Assembly (NCBI RefSeq): GCF_015845845.1
Contig: NZ_LDIG01000213.1
Coordinates: 1-46,935, forward strand
Length of the DNA: 46,935 nt
Origin: Paenibacillus dendritiformis
Lineage (GTDB): Bacteria; Bacillota; Bacilli; Paenibacillales; Paenibacillaceae
Reading direction: 5' to 3'
In this document: piece by piece, positions 8,890 through 17,936 of the stretch
Layout: the number at the start of each line of letters is the position of its first letter
Position numbering within the stretch: position 1 is the stretch's first letter
Position numbers and translations under genes: made by a program
Notes under the pieces: model-generated
What the model was told of the DNA's origin: nothing
Seen by the model: the letters and a program-made list of their open reading frames with translations, nothing else
Databases searched by the model: none

Positions 8890-9261
8890 ATGCAAAAGAG
8901 AAAATGGCTGATGTTGGCCTTGGCCGCTCTTCTTCTCGTTCTTTTCGGAGCCGTCCTGGGCTCGGGCAATTTTTTGAAGCAGCCGATGGGCAAAGAGGAT
9001 CGGCTTCTTGAAGCGGTCCAGTCCATAGAACAGCATATCGAGAAGAAGAATTGGAATCAGGCCAAGGACAAAATCGAATACGCCTCCAATGCATGGAGAC
9101 GTATTGTCAATCGGATTCAATACAGCGTTGAACGCGAATACATGTACGACATTTCCGGCATCCTCAGCCGCATCCGGGGCGGAATCGCAGCCAAGGACGA
9201 TGCCGCTGTCATGGAAGAGGTATATTTTTTCTACGAGCTATGGGAAAATCTCGGCCGCTAA
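8890..9261 (+). CDS. DUF4363 small membrane-anchored protein
   Basis: The 123-residue product has one N-terminal hydrophobic segment (LMLALAALLLVLFGAVL), then a mostly helical domain with the DUF4363 features (W.QAKDKIEYASNAWRRI; VEREYMYDISGILSRIRGGI; a conserved C-terminal LWENLG). ATG 8890 is chosen because GAGGTG lies 6 bases upstream; a GTG at 8881 overlaps that site. It is probably co-transcribed with the DUF421 gene, and the two proteins probably act together at the membrane. Its stop codon overlaps that of the convergent gene on the - strand. Confidence 0.8.
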   Translation: MQKRKWLMLALAALLLVLFGAVLGSGNFLKQPMGKEDRLLEAVQSIEQHIEKKNWNQAKDKIEYASNAWRRIVNRIQYSVEREYMYDISGILSRIRGGIAAKDDAAVMEEVYFFYELWENLGR

Positions 9262-9824
9262 CTCACGCATTTCCCCGTCAACGCTTCATACATCCGTTCC
9301 AGCGCCGCGGCCCCTTGCTCCTCCGCCCTCTTCGCGGCCATCAGGAGAGCCTCCGCCTCGCTCGCAATCGCCGGCTCGTTAGGCTCTCCGCCATGCGGGA
9401 AAGGGAACAGCCGCTGTAGCCCGCGGAGCGCCTCCGCCACGGTAATCGACCGCAGTCCCTTCGTCCACGCCTCCAGCCGATCCACGTCATCACTGTCCGT
9501 TACCCGCAGCATGTAGACGAACTTCATCGGCAGCTCGTTCAGCTTCGTGTACGGAAGCGCCCCATCCTGCTGCGGATCGCGGCAGTACAGCTCCTGCTTC
9601 TCATCGTCATAGCCGTAGATCAGCCCGAACTCCGGCACGAACAGACTCCACCCGATAACCGGCAAGCCCCGATCGATACTCGCTTGGGCGAACTCTATCG
9701 CTTCCCTTCGCTGCTCGGGATCGAACATCGTCGGACCGGCCGCGTTCACATCCGCCTCTATACTTCCTCTCTTTATCATAATGAAAAACAGCGCCGATCG
9801 ACAAAATATGAGCCGGATTTGCAA
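9258..9824 (-). pseudogene. BtrH / C39-peptidase-like protein, N-terminal part missing
   Basis: The core AIEFAQASIDRGLPVIGW followed by LFVPEFGLIYGYDDEKQELY resembles the second half of BtrH_N/C39-like proteins of Paenibacillus, which are about 330 residues long and begin with a Cys-containing papain-like segment. Only about 170 residues are present and the N-terminal Cys region is absent. The first codons of the open frame (MQIRLIFCRS...) do not look like the family. There is no clear ribosome binding site. The gene is therefore probably 5'-truncated. A genuinely short variant starting near 9758 cannot be excluded. Confidence 0.5.
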
Positions 9825-9905
9825 AAAAATGAATAAAAATGTATACGAATTGACCGGTGTATGATATCACTAACATAAGGTGAAATAGGTGAATATTAGG
9901 AGGAA

Positions 9906-10813
9906 ATGATGAGTTTTCGAGCACAATTTCTGCGAACGTTAATCATCAGCTTATTCGCCATGCTGATGGTTATCCTCATCGTATTGTTCCCGCGCGACCT
10001 CGATGTTCTTGTGGATGAATACCGGCTCAACGTAAACTATGACTTTAGTTGGGCAAAGTACGGGAGCAATATCAAGGAATTTTTTGCCGCCCTGTTCGGG
10101 GAGGGAAGCCTTGGCATCGATCGTTATAATCTGCCGATCGTAAAGGTCGTGCTGTCTTCCGTGCCATGAGCCTTGGCGTTATCGTCACGGCGCTCGTGCT
10201 TAGCTTCGGACTCGGCGTGCTGAAAGGGATTATGGACTACAAGCTGTCGCGGACGAAGTGGAACTTTTTTGGCAACTGGACGACCTGGCTTTTCCAATCG
10301 CTGCCCGATTTTCTGATCCTGCTGCTTATCCAGTGGTATGTGATCCGCTATCTGCCCTTTATCCGCTTCTTCTCGACGGAAGAATGGTATTCCTTTCTTC
10401 TGCCTGCCGTGCTTGTCTCGATATATCCGACGATGTATATCGCGCGCATCACAAGCGCTTCCATCGCGGATCAGGATGGCAAGATGTACATCATGGTAGC
10501 CCGTGCCAAAGGCTTGACCCAGCGTCTCATTTTTTACAAGCACGTATTCTATAACAGCTTCGGGACGATATTGACGCATCTCTCCTCCCTCTTCGTCTAT
10601 GTCTTGTCCAATCTGCTGATGGTCGAGTACTTCATGAATTTCCCGGGAGCGGCCTATCGATTGTTTCTTGCCATCGATTACAGCGTGCACTTAGGCACTG
10701 GCCCCAATTATGAGCCCGGCGTCATCATCGGCATCGCCTTCTGCTTCATGATCATGGTGCTTATCGTCCAGTGGATCAGTCTGGCGGCAAGAAGACATTT
10801 CGAAGCGAGGTAA
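9906..10813 (+). pseudogene. Dpp/Opp-type ABC transporter permease (DppB-like), frameshifted
   Basis: The first frame (9906-10169) has the N-terminal membrane segment and periplasmic region of a DppB-like permease and ends VVLSSVP-stop. The second frame (10166-10813) continues it with SLGVIVTALVLSFGLGVLKG and the EAA-loop region around ARAKGLTQRLIFYKHVFYNS. Together they give about 300 residues, the usual length. One base change in length near 10160-10168 separates them. AGGAGG at 9898-9903 serves the start (ATG 9906 or 9909). The second gene of the pair follows. No ATPase or solute-binding gene lies nearby, so even an intact copy would need a partner encoded elsewhere. Confidence 0.8.
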
Positions 10814-10827
10814 GGAAGGAGAACGAC

Positions 10828-11729
10828 ATGAAAAATATTACATTGTGGATCGGAGCCGCGATGCTGGCCATTCTCGTATTCTTTATGTTTTCGGCCCCGA
10901 GCTTCCCTTTGTCGACCAAGAATTGCAAGAAGTGAAGCACCGCTTCAACGAGAACAACCGGCTGCAGCTTCCGCCCTATCCGCCCTCGGCACTCAATCCG
11001 CTAGGCTCGGACAAGAACGGCGTCGACCTGCTGAGCAAGCTGATTATCGGCACGAAGTCGACCATTCTTATCGTATTGACGATTACGACGGTGCGCTATT
11101 TGACTGCGATCCCCCTTGGGCTGATGGCCCGGCGCAAAAAAGGAATCGCTCATTTTATCGTAAACAGCTTGAACCAGGTATTCTCTTTTTTGCCGTCGAT
11201 CTTTTCCGCTGTGCTGCTGGTGAGCGTCCCTTTTATCCAAAACTCGGGCAACCGGCTGTGGTGGGTCATCTTTTTCGTGGCCGTCATCGAGGCGGGCCGC
11301 GTTGCCCATATCATTCAGGAGCATACATATAAGTTGTCACGGGAGCTGTACGTCGAGGCGGGGAACAGTCTCGGCTTGAGCCCGTGGCGGATGTCGAAGA
11401 GTTATTATATGCCGGCGATCCTTCCTGAATTGATTGTCAACTTCTGTCTCGATATGGGCAAAGTGATGCTGATTATCGGCCAGATGGGCGTATTGAGCAT
11501 CTTCCTGACCCATCAATGGATCGAGGTCGACTACTTCACGCCGAAGTTTTTGAACACCAGCCTGGACTGGGCCTCGCTGCTCGCCGAGCACCGGGCCGAA
11601 ATCTACGTGAACAAGTTCGGCTTCATTTTCTATCCGGCGGCCGCGATCGCCTTCGCCATCCTCACCTTCAATATTTTGGGCGAGGGGCTGCGCCGCCATT
11701 TCAACCGACGCATGAACGTATTGCTGTAA
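10828..11729 (+). pseudogene. Dpp/Opp-type ABC transporter permease (DppC-like), frameshifted near the N-terminus
   Basis: ATG 10828 has a good ribosome binding site (AAGGAAGGAG) and encodes an N-terminal membrane anchor (LWIGAAMLAILVFFMF), but this frame ends at a TGA at 10933-10935. The rest of a DppC-like permease is in the neighbouring frame, running to 11729 (GPELPFVDQELQEV; NPLGSDKNGVDLLSKLIIG; EAGNSLGLSPWRMSKSYYMP). One missing T in the TTTT run near 10892-10895 would restore a single frame of about 300 residues. It is the second consecutive permease gene with a frameshift. Substrate unknown; relatives carry peptides or nickel. Confidence 0.8.
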
Positions 11730-11747
11730 CCCGCCCCTAACGGCAGG

Positions 11748-11803
11748 GCAGACGCCAACTCAGCCTGCCGGCTCCGTGTGCCGGCTGCATTGTGGGCGTC
11801 TGC
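11748..11803 (+). terminator. Nested hairpin after the permease pair
   Basis: GCAGACGCC (11748-11756) pairs with GGCGTCTGC (11795-11803), enclosing a second stem GCCGGC/GCCGGC. It lies 18 bases after the permease stop. The following bases are pyrimidine-rich but lack a real T-run, so termination is likely weak or factor-assisted. Confidence 0.4.
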
Positions 11804-12699
11804 TCTCTCGGCTAGGCTGGTGCTCCCGCTTCACTCCGCCGCTTCCCGCTTCACCGGCCTCATCGGCCGCCCCGACTTCGCGCACTCCGAAGCGGCGCAG
11901 GTGACAAGCTGCGTGCGGAAGGCATCCGCATAGTCGGATCGAATGCGCGTCGCATATCCTGTCCGCACCGCATCCGAAGCGCTGCCGTCCCAGCATTGGC
12001 GGCGGCGCCGCCCAGTTCCGCGCAGCCCTGCATCTCGGCGCACTATCCCCTGGCCTCAGGTCCTCCGCCTATGGCGAGACATGCGCGACGGTGACTCCCA
12101 CATGCGTACAACCCTGCATCTCGGCGCATTATCCCCTAGCCTCAGGTCCTCCGTCCATGGCGAGACAAGCGCGACACGCGCACATCCACCGTATTCCACG
12201 CGGATGCACATCTGTCTCCTTTGCACGCATGCGGCACCACAATGCAACACCCCATATTTCTCTGCCAAAGCCACCTACTCTTCACTTTCCCGCCAATCCT
12301 GCAAAATTACAACTTTATTTTTTGAGGCAGACTTACTCGAAGCCAATCCTGCAAAACTACATCATTTTTCCCACAGCCCCCACCTTCCCCCCGTTTTTTC
12401 ACGAAATTGATGCACCTGTGCAGGAATTTCTTCTTTTCACAGCAAAAACGGCCAAAAATACTGCACTTTTGCAGCATTCGCCCCTCCTCACCACCACGCC
12501 CTCTCTCTCGTCAACTCCGCCCCTCCTCTCCTCACCCGCTCCTGTCCTCTCGCCCACTCCGCCCTCCTCACCACCACCACGCTCCTCTCCTCTCGTCGAC
12601 TCCCCCCTCCTCACCACCACTGTCCCCTGCTTCCAACCTCGACTTCCATCTGCCACAAAGGACAACCACAACCAACCTGCCGAAATCCGGCGGTTCTTC
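11804..12699. other. Non-coding, repeat-rich and pyrimidine-biased region
   Basis: No gene is supported here. Several long open frames cross the region on both strands, but they consist of runs of Pro, Ser, Thr and Arg, lack ribosome binding sites and resemble no family. From about 12240 to 12660 the + strand is strongly C/T-rich. The motif CCAATCCTGCAAAA occurs at 12293 and 12343, 50 bases apart, and CCCTCCTCACCACCAC recurs at about 12482, 12562 and 12605. Confidence 0.6.
12026..12175 (+). repeat. Imperfect 64-bp direct repeat, two copies
   Basis: 12026-12089 and 12112-12175 are the same 64-base unit with about five mismatches (CCCTGCATCTCGGCGCA at both starts; GGCGAGACA and GCGCGAC near both ends). 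The copies are 86 bases apart, start to start. They lie in non-coding DNA. Confidence 0.85.
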
Positions 12700-12754
12700 T
12701 TGACAACGGAATCTAATTTAACTATTATCTAATTTAACAAATACTTTATTAGAT
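12700..12754 (+). promoter_or_regulatory. Promoter and probable operator of the ArsR-type gene
   Basis: TTGACA (12700-12705) and TATTAT (12723-12728) are 17 bases apart. The 12-mer ATCTAATTTAAC occurs at 12711-12722 in the spacer and again at 12727-12738, overlapping the -10. An inverted element TTAGAT follows at 12749-12754. Repeats in this position suit a dimeric winged-helix repressor, so autoregulation by the gene downstream is likely. Confidence 0.7.
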
Positions 12755-12794
12755 GGATATTAAATTACATAAAACGTGAGGTGTGAGGCATACC

Positions 12795-13403
12795 ATGCAA
12801 TTGGAAAAGATCGTTGCGTATCATAAGGCGCTCTCCGACCCGACGCGCATCAAAATGCTCGTCCTTATCGCCCAGGAGGAATACAGCGGGCAGCGGCTGG
12901 CCGAACGGCTCGGCGTTACCCCGGCCACCATTACCCATCATGCCGCCAAGCTGAGGGAGGCCGCCCTCATTAACGAGCGCCGGGACAAAAATACGATCTA
13001 CTTTTCATTGAACCATTACTTTATGAAAACAAACGCGACGGCGACCTTTGACTTCATCTATCGCCATGCCGCCCAGAAGGAGGAGAGCCTTTTGCAGGAC
13101 AAAGAAGCCCAACAGAAATACCAGCAGTCCGTTATCAATAATTTCTTCACCGCGGATGGACGCTTGAAGACGATTCCGGCCCAATTGAAGAAGAAGCTCA
13201 TCGTACTCGAGCATCTTGTCTCACGCCTGGAGCACGGACGGAAATATACGGAACAGGAGATCAACGCGTTCATCCGTTCCTATCACGACGACTTCGCGAC
13301 CTTGCGCCGGGAATTCGTCATGCAGCATTTCATGTACCGGGAGAACAGCATCTACGAACTGAACCCGCCGGAAATGTGGGCCTCCTGGAGACAGCTCAAG
13401 TAA
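12795..13403 (+). CDS. ArsR-family regulator with C-terminal DUF2087 domain
   Basis: The 202-residue protein has an ArsR/SmtB-type winged helix (about residues 5-80; KALSDPTRIKMLVLI, recognition helix TPATITHHAAKL) and a C-terminal DUF2087 region (NFFTADGRLKTIPAQLKKKL; YTEQEINAFIRSYHDDFATLRREF). No Cys metal site of the classical ArsR kind is seen, so metal sensing is not supported. ATG 12795 is chosen because TGAGG lies 6 bases upstream. The gene stands alone: the DNA upstream is non-coding and the next genes are on the other strand, so its targets are unknown apart from its own promoter. Confidence 0.85.
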   Translation: MQLEKIVAYHKALSDPTRIKMLVLIAQEEYSGQRLAERLGVTPATITHHAAKLREAALINERRDKNTIYFSLNHYFMKTNATATFDFIYRHAAQKEESLLQDKEAQQKYQQSVINNFFTADGRLKTIPAQLKKKLIVLEHLVSRLEHGRKYTEQEINAFIRSYHDDFATLRREFVMQHFMYRENSIYELNPPEMWASWRQLK

Positions 13404-13596
13404 ACCGTGCCCATGCGCCTCGAACACGAAGAGGCAGAACGGACACTAGCTGGCAACCGTCATGACATGCATGGAATATATCCGGTATACTCGAAAAAAA
13501 CGGGGAGCCAAGCAACAGCGAAAACGCGCGACTGAACAAGCGCGGAAACGAGCAACACCGTCACCAAGTGAACGCCCCACCGAACCAAACGCGCAA

Positions 13597-13641
13597 CGGC
13601 CCGGTCCGGGTCTGGATCGCATCCAAGCCCGGACCGGGCCG
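13597..13641. repeat. Perfect 14-bp GC-rich inverted repeat
   Basis: CGGCCCGGTCCGGG (13597-13610) and CCCGGACCGGGCCG (13628-13641) are exact complements around a 17-base loop. The hairpin lies 17 bases past the stop of the - strand dehydrogenase gene and between convergent genes. No T-run follows on either strand, so it may protect or end transcripts without being a classical terminator. Confidence 0.7.
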
Positions 13642-13658
13642 CTTCATCGCGCCGCTTC

Positions 13659-14672
13659 CTATGAGCGGCCGGCGTCCGCATAGCGCAGCACGACGCCAAT
13701 CGTATCCTTCGGCGATTGCTTGTAGCGGGCATAGGCGATGTCCGCCTTCTCCATCGGCAGCTCCGCCGAGATAAGCGGATCCACGCGAATTCGGCCCGCC
13801 GCCAGCAGGCGGACATACTCGGCCACATTGCGGCCCTCCGTCCAGCGCACATAGCCGAGCGGATAATCGAATCCGCCTACCTCGTAATCGCGCGCATACC
13901 GTCCCGGCCCGCCCGCCCGCGAGATGAGCACCTCCGCTTCCTTCGCGAACATGCGCTCGCGGTCGAATTCCATTTTCAGGTCGCCGACGATGACGACCTT
14001 GCCGCGATCCCGCAGCCAGCCGAGCGACTTGTCGATTAGATCGGTCGCGCTGCCGCCGGCGCACAGCAGCACCGCATCGGCGCCCTCGCCGTTCGTCAGC
14101 TCGCGAATCGCCGCTTCCAGCTCCTGCGGGTCGGCATAAGCCGCCTCGACACCGGCTTGCTTCAGCATCGCGCACCGTTCCGGCAGGAGATCATAGCCGA
14201 TGACGGTATAGGCTGCCGCATGGGCCACCTGCGCGATGATCTGCCCCAGGATGCCGAGGCCGACCACCACGACCCGCTCCCCGAATTGAAGCCGCGCCTG
14301 CCGCAGCGCGTGAATCGCGATGGCGCCGAGCCCCGCGAAGGACGCTTCCCGCAGCGATACCTGCGGGGGCAGCGGCGCAGCCAGATGCTTCGGCACGGCA
14401 AGCAGCGAAGCGTGCTTGACGAACGGCGCCCCGTAGCAGGCCACCCGGTCTCCCGGCCGGAGATGGCCGACGCCCTCGCCGACCTCTCTGACGATGCCGG
14501 CGGCGCTGTAGCCCAGGGCGAACGGCCCCTGCACCTTTTGCTGCATCGACATCTCGGTTCCCGGACTTATCGCCGAATAGACGGTGTCCACCAGCACGAA
14601 ATGAGGCCGGAGCACCGGCGCCTCCTTTTCCACGGTGTGGACGACGCCATCTGTAGATACGACTGCTCTCAT
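13659..14672 (-). CDS. Zinc-type alcohol dehydrogenase-like (MDR) oxidoreductase
   Basis: The 337-residue protein has an N-terminal GroES-like region (YSAISPGTE; GYSAAGIVREVGEGV; GDRVACYG) and a Rossmann domain with VVVVGLGILGQIIAQVA at about residue 135. The pattern resembles sorbitol/threonine dehydrogenase relatives that act on sugars bound during catabolism. Catalytic zinc ligands are not obvious, so quinone reductase-like or sugar dehydrogenase activity is uncertain. It begins with GAGGAG upstream and lies 24 bases after the MalG-type permease gene, so it is the last gene of the sugar import operon and probably oxidises the imported substrate or its derivative. Confidence 0.85.
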   Translation of the reverse strand: MRAVVSTDGVVHTVEKEAPVLRPHFVLVDTVYSAISPGTEMSMQQKVQGPFALGYSAAGIVREVGEGVGHLRPGDRVACYGAPFVKHASLLAVPKHLAAPLPPQVSLREASFAGLGAIAIHALRQARLQFGERVVVVGLGILGQIIAQVAHAAAYTVIGYDLLPERCAMLKQAGVEAAYADPQELEAAIRELTNGEGADAVLLCAGGSATDLIDKSLGWLRDRGKVVIVGDLKMEFDRERMFAKEAEVLISRAGGPGRYARDYEVGGFDYPLGYVRWTEGRNVAEYVRLLAAGRIRVDPLISAELPMEKADIAYARYKQSPKDTIGVVLRYADAGRS

Positions 14673-14696
14673 GGGTAATCTCCTCTTTCTATGATG

Positions 14697-15518
14697 TTAA
14701 GACTTGATACCGGACATGGCGATCCCTTCCGTGAAATACCGCTGGAAGAAGACGAAAATAAGGAAAGTCGGCACAAAAGAAATCGCCGCTCCCGCCATTT
14801 CAATCCCGAAGTTCCCTTCCTTCGTCAGCAGGGACGCCAGTCCGACCGTAATCGGGTACATCTCTTCCGTTGTCATGAAAATCAGCGGCGTGAACAAATC
14901 ATTCCAGCAGCTGATGAACGCGAACGTCCCGATCGTCGCGATGGCCGGCTTCGCCAGCGGCAGCATAATGCGGAAGAAAATCGTGAAATCCCCTGCGCCG
15001 TCGATGTAGGCCGCTTCCTCCAGATCCTTCGGGATCGTCATCATGAACTGCCTCACGAGGAATACCCCCATAATGGCCCACAGCTCCGGAACGATAATCG
15101 CCCCGTACGTATTAATCCAGCCGAATTGGCTGAACATGATATACTTCGGAATAATGAGCAGCTGGCCGGGCACCATGACGACAGCCATCATGAGCCAGAA
15201 CACGATTTCCCTGCCGGGGAACTGCTTTTTGGCGAAAATATACCCGAGCACCGCCCCGAAAAAAATCTGGGTCGCCACCGGGATTAGCGTGATGACAAGC
15301 GAGTTCTTAATCCAATGCAGGAACGAACTCTGCCCGATAATGTACGTGAAATTGTACAGCGTCGGATTCGTCGGAATCCAGAACAACGGATCGGCCGTTG
15401 CCTTCTCCACCTTTTGCAGCGAACCGAGAATCATCATCGCAAAAGGAAAAAAGAACAGGATGCCGAGAATGACGAGCAGCACATAAATGACGGCCTTGTG
15501 CTTCAAACGAATATTCAT
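14697..15518 (-). CDS. Carbohydrate ABC transporter permease, MalG type (CUT1)
   Basis: The 273-residue protein has six hydrophobic segments and the EAA loop (EEAAYIDGAGDFTIFFRIMLP) of CUT1 inner-membrane subunits, and the family's C-terminal SGIKS-like end (GIAMSGIKS). It pairs with the MalF-type permease encoded 43 bases upstream to form the sugar channel. AAGGAGGGG precedes the start. No ATPase gene is present, as is usual for Paenibacillus CUT1 systems, which share an MsmX-type ATPase. Confidence 0.93.
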   Translation of the reverse strand: MNIRLKHKAVIYVLLVILGILFFFPFAMMILGSLQKVEKATADPLFWIPTNPTLYNFTYIIGQSSFLHWIKNSLVITLIPVATQIFFGAVLGYIFAKKQFPGREIVFWLMMAVVMVPGQLLIIPKYIMFSQFGWINTYGAIIVPELWAIMGVFLVRQFMMTIPKDLEEAAYIDGAGDFTIFFRIMLPLAKPAIATIGTFAFISCWNDLFTPLIFMTTEEMYPITVGLASLLTKEGNFGIEMAGAAISFVPTFLIFVFFQRYFTEGIAMSGIKS

Positions 15519-15561
15519 GCGAACCCCTCCTTCGGATGCCGGCGTTCACTGCGGGCGCGCA

Positions 15562-16503
15562 TCAGTAATGCACCTCTTTGCCCAGCACGCGGCGCTGTAC
15601 GAGCGATATCGCGAAAATGATGAAAAACAATATATACGCAAGCACGCTGGCATATCCGAGGCGAAGTCCGGTGAAGCCTTCCTCATACAAGTAATACACC
15701 AGAGTCATCGTTGCATAGTTCGGTCCGCCGCCCGTAATGAGAAACGCGGAATCGAAAATTTGAAAAGAACCGATCGTCGTAATAATGGCAACGTAAAAAT
15801 GAATCGGCAGCAGCAGCGGGAACGTCACGCTCCAGAACGTGCGCCAACGTCCGGCGCCGTCGATTTTGGCCGCCTCGTACAAGTGATTCGGAATCGATTT
15901 GAGGCCGGCATAATAGTAGACCATCGTGCTTCCCGCCACCTTGAAAATGCTCAGGCCCGCCAGCACGGGCAGCGCCTGCGACGAATTCGAGAAGAACAGC
16001 TGCGGCTCGATGCCGAACCAGCTGAGCGCATAGTTGATCATGCCGTACTCGGTTCCCTTGAACATCCATGCCCAGATTCCCGAGATAATGACGAAGGAAG
16101 TGACGACGGGCAAGAAGTACAAGCTCTTGAAAAAACCCGCCGCGCGCACGCCCGAATTGACGAGCAGCGCCAGCAGCAGCCCGACTCCCATCGTCGGCAC
16201 GATATAGTAGACCGAGAAGAGAACCGTATTCCAGATCGCCTTCCAGGCAATCTCATCCGTGAAAAAATAACTCCAGTTCTCAAAGCCGACAAAGGCCGGC
16301 GTGCCGATGATAGGCCAGTCCATGAACGTCAGCACGAGACTGAAGGCCAGCGGGAACACTTGGAACACAAGAAAATGAATCAGTATCGGAATCAAAAATA
16401 CGTACACGATGGCATTCCGCCGGAATTCCTGCCGGAACCGCTCTCCCGGCGGCCGCCGTATGGCAGATTCCCGAGCCGCGGCTCCCTGCTTCACTGTTTG
16501 CAC
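15562..16503 (-). CDS. Carbohydrate ABC transporter permease, MalF type (CUT1)
   Basis: The 313-residue protein starts with a basic cytoplasmic tail, then six membrane segments. The EAA loop EAAKIDGAGRWRTFWSVTFP near residue 225 marks it as the MalF/LacF/UgpA subunit. It starts with GTG at 16503 behind AAGGTGA. It follows the solute-binding protein gene by 113 bases, in which a stable hairpin lies, and precedes the MalG-type gene. Substrate cannot be read from the sequence; context suggests a sugar or sugar oligomer. Confidence 0.93.
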   Translation of the reverse strand: MQTVKQGAAARESAIRRPPGERFRQEFRRNAIVYVFLIPILIHFLVFQVFPLAFSLVLTFMDWPIIGTPAFVGFENWSYFFTDEIAWKAIWNTVLFSVYYIVPTMGVGLLLALLVNSGVRAAGFFKSLYFLPVVTSFVIISGIWAWMFKGTEYGMINYALSWFGIEPQLFFSNSSQALPVLAGLSIFKVAGSTMVYYYAGLKSIPNHLYEAAKIDGAGRWRTFWSVTFPLLLPIHFYVAIITTIGSFQIFDSAFLITGGGPNYATMTLVYYLYEEGFTGLRLGYASVLAYILFFIIFAISLVQRRVLGKEVHY

Positions 16504-16533
16504 GTGCTATCACCTTCCATCCCTGTTAATGAG

Positions 16534-16576
16534 GCCGGCCGCGCCACGCAAGGCAGCGGGCCGAGCGGCGGCCGGC
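16534..16576 (-). other. Intercistronic hairpin between binding-protein and permease genes
   Basis: GCCGGCCGC (16534-16542) pairs with GCGGCCGGC (16568-16576). There is no T-run. Such stems behind binding-protein genes often stabilise the upstream mRNA, giving more binding protein than permease; this role is inferred from position. Confidence 0.5.
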
Positions 16577-16616
16577 AAGCTCCGGTCCGCGCCCTCCCGC
16601 CGCTCCCCGCCAAGAG

Positions 16617-17936
16617 TCAGCTTTTTTTCATGTCGTCCTGAATCGCCTTTGCTGCCGCATCCGCCGCTTCCTGCGGCGATTTGCCGCCTTCCAGCATCGC
16701 GGCGATCTCGGCCTGGATCTTCGGCATAATCGTGCGCGCCACCGGGCTCATTACGCCAGGACGGGTATAAGCCGTTACCTCCAGGAAGATTTCCATATCC
16801 TTATCCCCTTCATAGATGGACGAAGCCGATTTCCGGGTCGGGATATAAGTGGCCAGCTTGTTGAACTTTTTCTGCGCTTCGGTATTGGTCAAGACTTTGA
16901 TGAATTCCACCGCCGCTTGCTTGTTTTTGCTGTTCTTCGGCACGGCGAACATGCCGACCGTCCCGAAGCTGGCTTGCTCCGCGCCTTTGAGCGGCGGGCC
17001 GGCCGCATAATTGAACTTCTCTTCCTTCAAGACGGTTTGGGTGTAGCCCGAGCCCCAGACCGCCAGCATTTTGCCAGACAGGAATTCGGCAAACTGATCC
17101 TGATTCGAAATCGAATCCTTCGGAATCCAACCCTTGTCATACATATCTTTAATCATCTGGAACGTGCGGACGCCCGCTTCATTGTTGATGGCGATCTCCC
17201 CGTTTCCGTCGATGACGTCCCCGCCTTGCTGCCACAGAATCGGATACAGGGTACCGTTGCAGCATGCCGCGCCGCCGTTGAAATCGCGGGCGTAATAGCC
17301 CTTGGCCACGGCCTTCTCGGCCCATACATTGAACTCATCCCATGTCTGCGGCAGAGCCGAAGGGTCCACGCCAATCTCCTTGATGATGTCCGCGTTATAG
17401 AACATGAGCTGCGCTTCCTGCAGAATCGGGAGCGCGTACAGCGTCTCCTGATACGTGGCCGCCGCCAACGCGCCCGGGGTGAAATCATCCATCTGATTGT
17501 CATCCATATAAGGGGTTAGCGGCTCAAGGACATCCTTGCTGGCGAACTGCGGGATCTGGTCGGGAAGCTGATAGAACACGTCCGGCCCGTTCCCGGCCGC
17601 CAGCGCTGTCAATATTTTTTGCTCCCGGTTCTTCCACGGGATTTCCTCCAGCTTTACCTTCACGTCCGGATATTTGCTGTTATATTCCGCGATAATGCCG
17701 TCGAACACCGCTTTCATGTCGTTCTTTTTCTCCTCCGACACATAAGGATGAATCCATACCGTAAGCGTGCCGGACAGCGCTTGCTCTTTCTGACCCTCCG
17801 GCTGGCCTGCGTCCGAATTGGCCGCTTCCTTCTCCGGGGACTCGGAGCTTCCCGCTCCCCCCGAGCCGCAAGCCGTCAGGAGCATGGACAACGCCAGCAC
17901 AAAGGCCAGCATCAACAGACTGGAACGTTTCGTCAT
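16617..17936 (-). CDS. Extracellular sugar-binding lipoprotein (CUT1, MalE-like)
   Basis: The 439-residue protein has a lipoprotein signal peptide with lipobox LLTAC at about residue 23, then a Gly/Ser-rich linker. The SBP_bac_1 fold follows (TLTVWIHPYVSEEKK; GNGPDVFYQLPDQIPQFA; a C-terminal region with PTRKSA). It should bind a sugar outside the membrane and hand it to the two permeases encoded next. The ATG is preceded by GAAGGGA, somewhat distant. It is the first gene behind the cre-containing promoter near 18.18 kb. Confidence 0.93.
   Translation of the reverse strand: MTKRSSLLMLAFVLALSMLLTACGSGGAGSSESPEKEAANSDAGQPEGQKEQALSGTLTVWIHPYVSEEKKNDMKAVFDGIIAEYNSKYPDVKVKLEEIPWKNREQKILTALAAGNGPDVFYQLPDQIPQFASKDVLEPLTPYMDDNQMDDFTPGALAAATYQETLYALPILQEAQLMFYNADIIKEIGVDPSALPQTWDEFNVWAEKAVAKGYYARDFNGGAACCNGTLYPILWQQGGDVIDGNGEIAINNEAGVRTFQMIKDMYDKGWIPKDSISNQDQFAEFLSGKMLAVWGSGYTQTVLKEEKFNYAAGPPLKGAEQASFGTVGMFAVPKNSKNKQAAVEFIKVLTNTEAQKKFNKLATYIPTRKSASSIYEGDKDMEIFLEVTAYTRPGVMSPVARTIMPKIQAEIAAMLEGGKSPQEAADAAAKAIQDDMKKS

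Noticed and set aside
12091-12732. 213-codon open frame rich in Pro, Ser and Thr
   Set aside because: Translation of pyrimidine-rich repeats; no ribosome binding site, no domain, and it runs through the ArsR promoter.
15487-16641. 384-codon open frame on the + strand
   Set aside because: Antisense shadow of the MalF-type permease; Arg/Gln/His-rich composition typical of such shadows.
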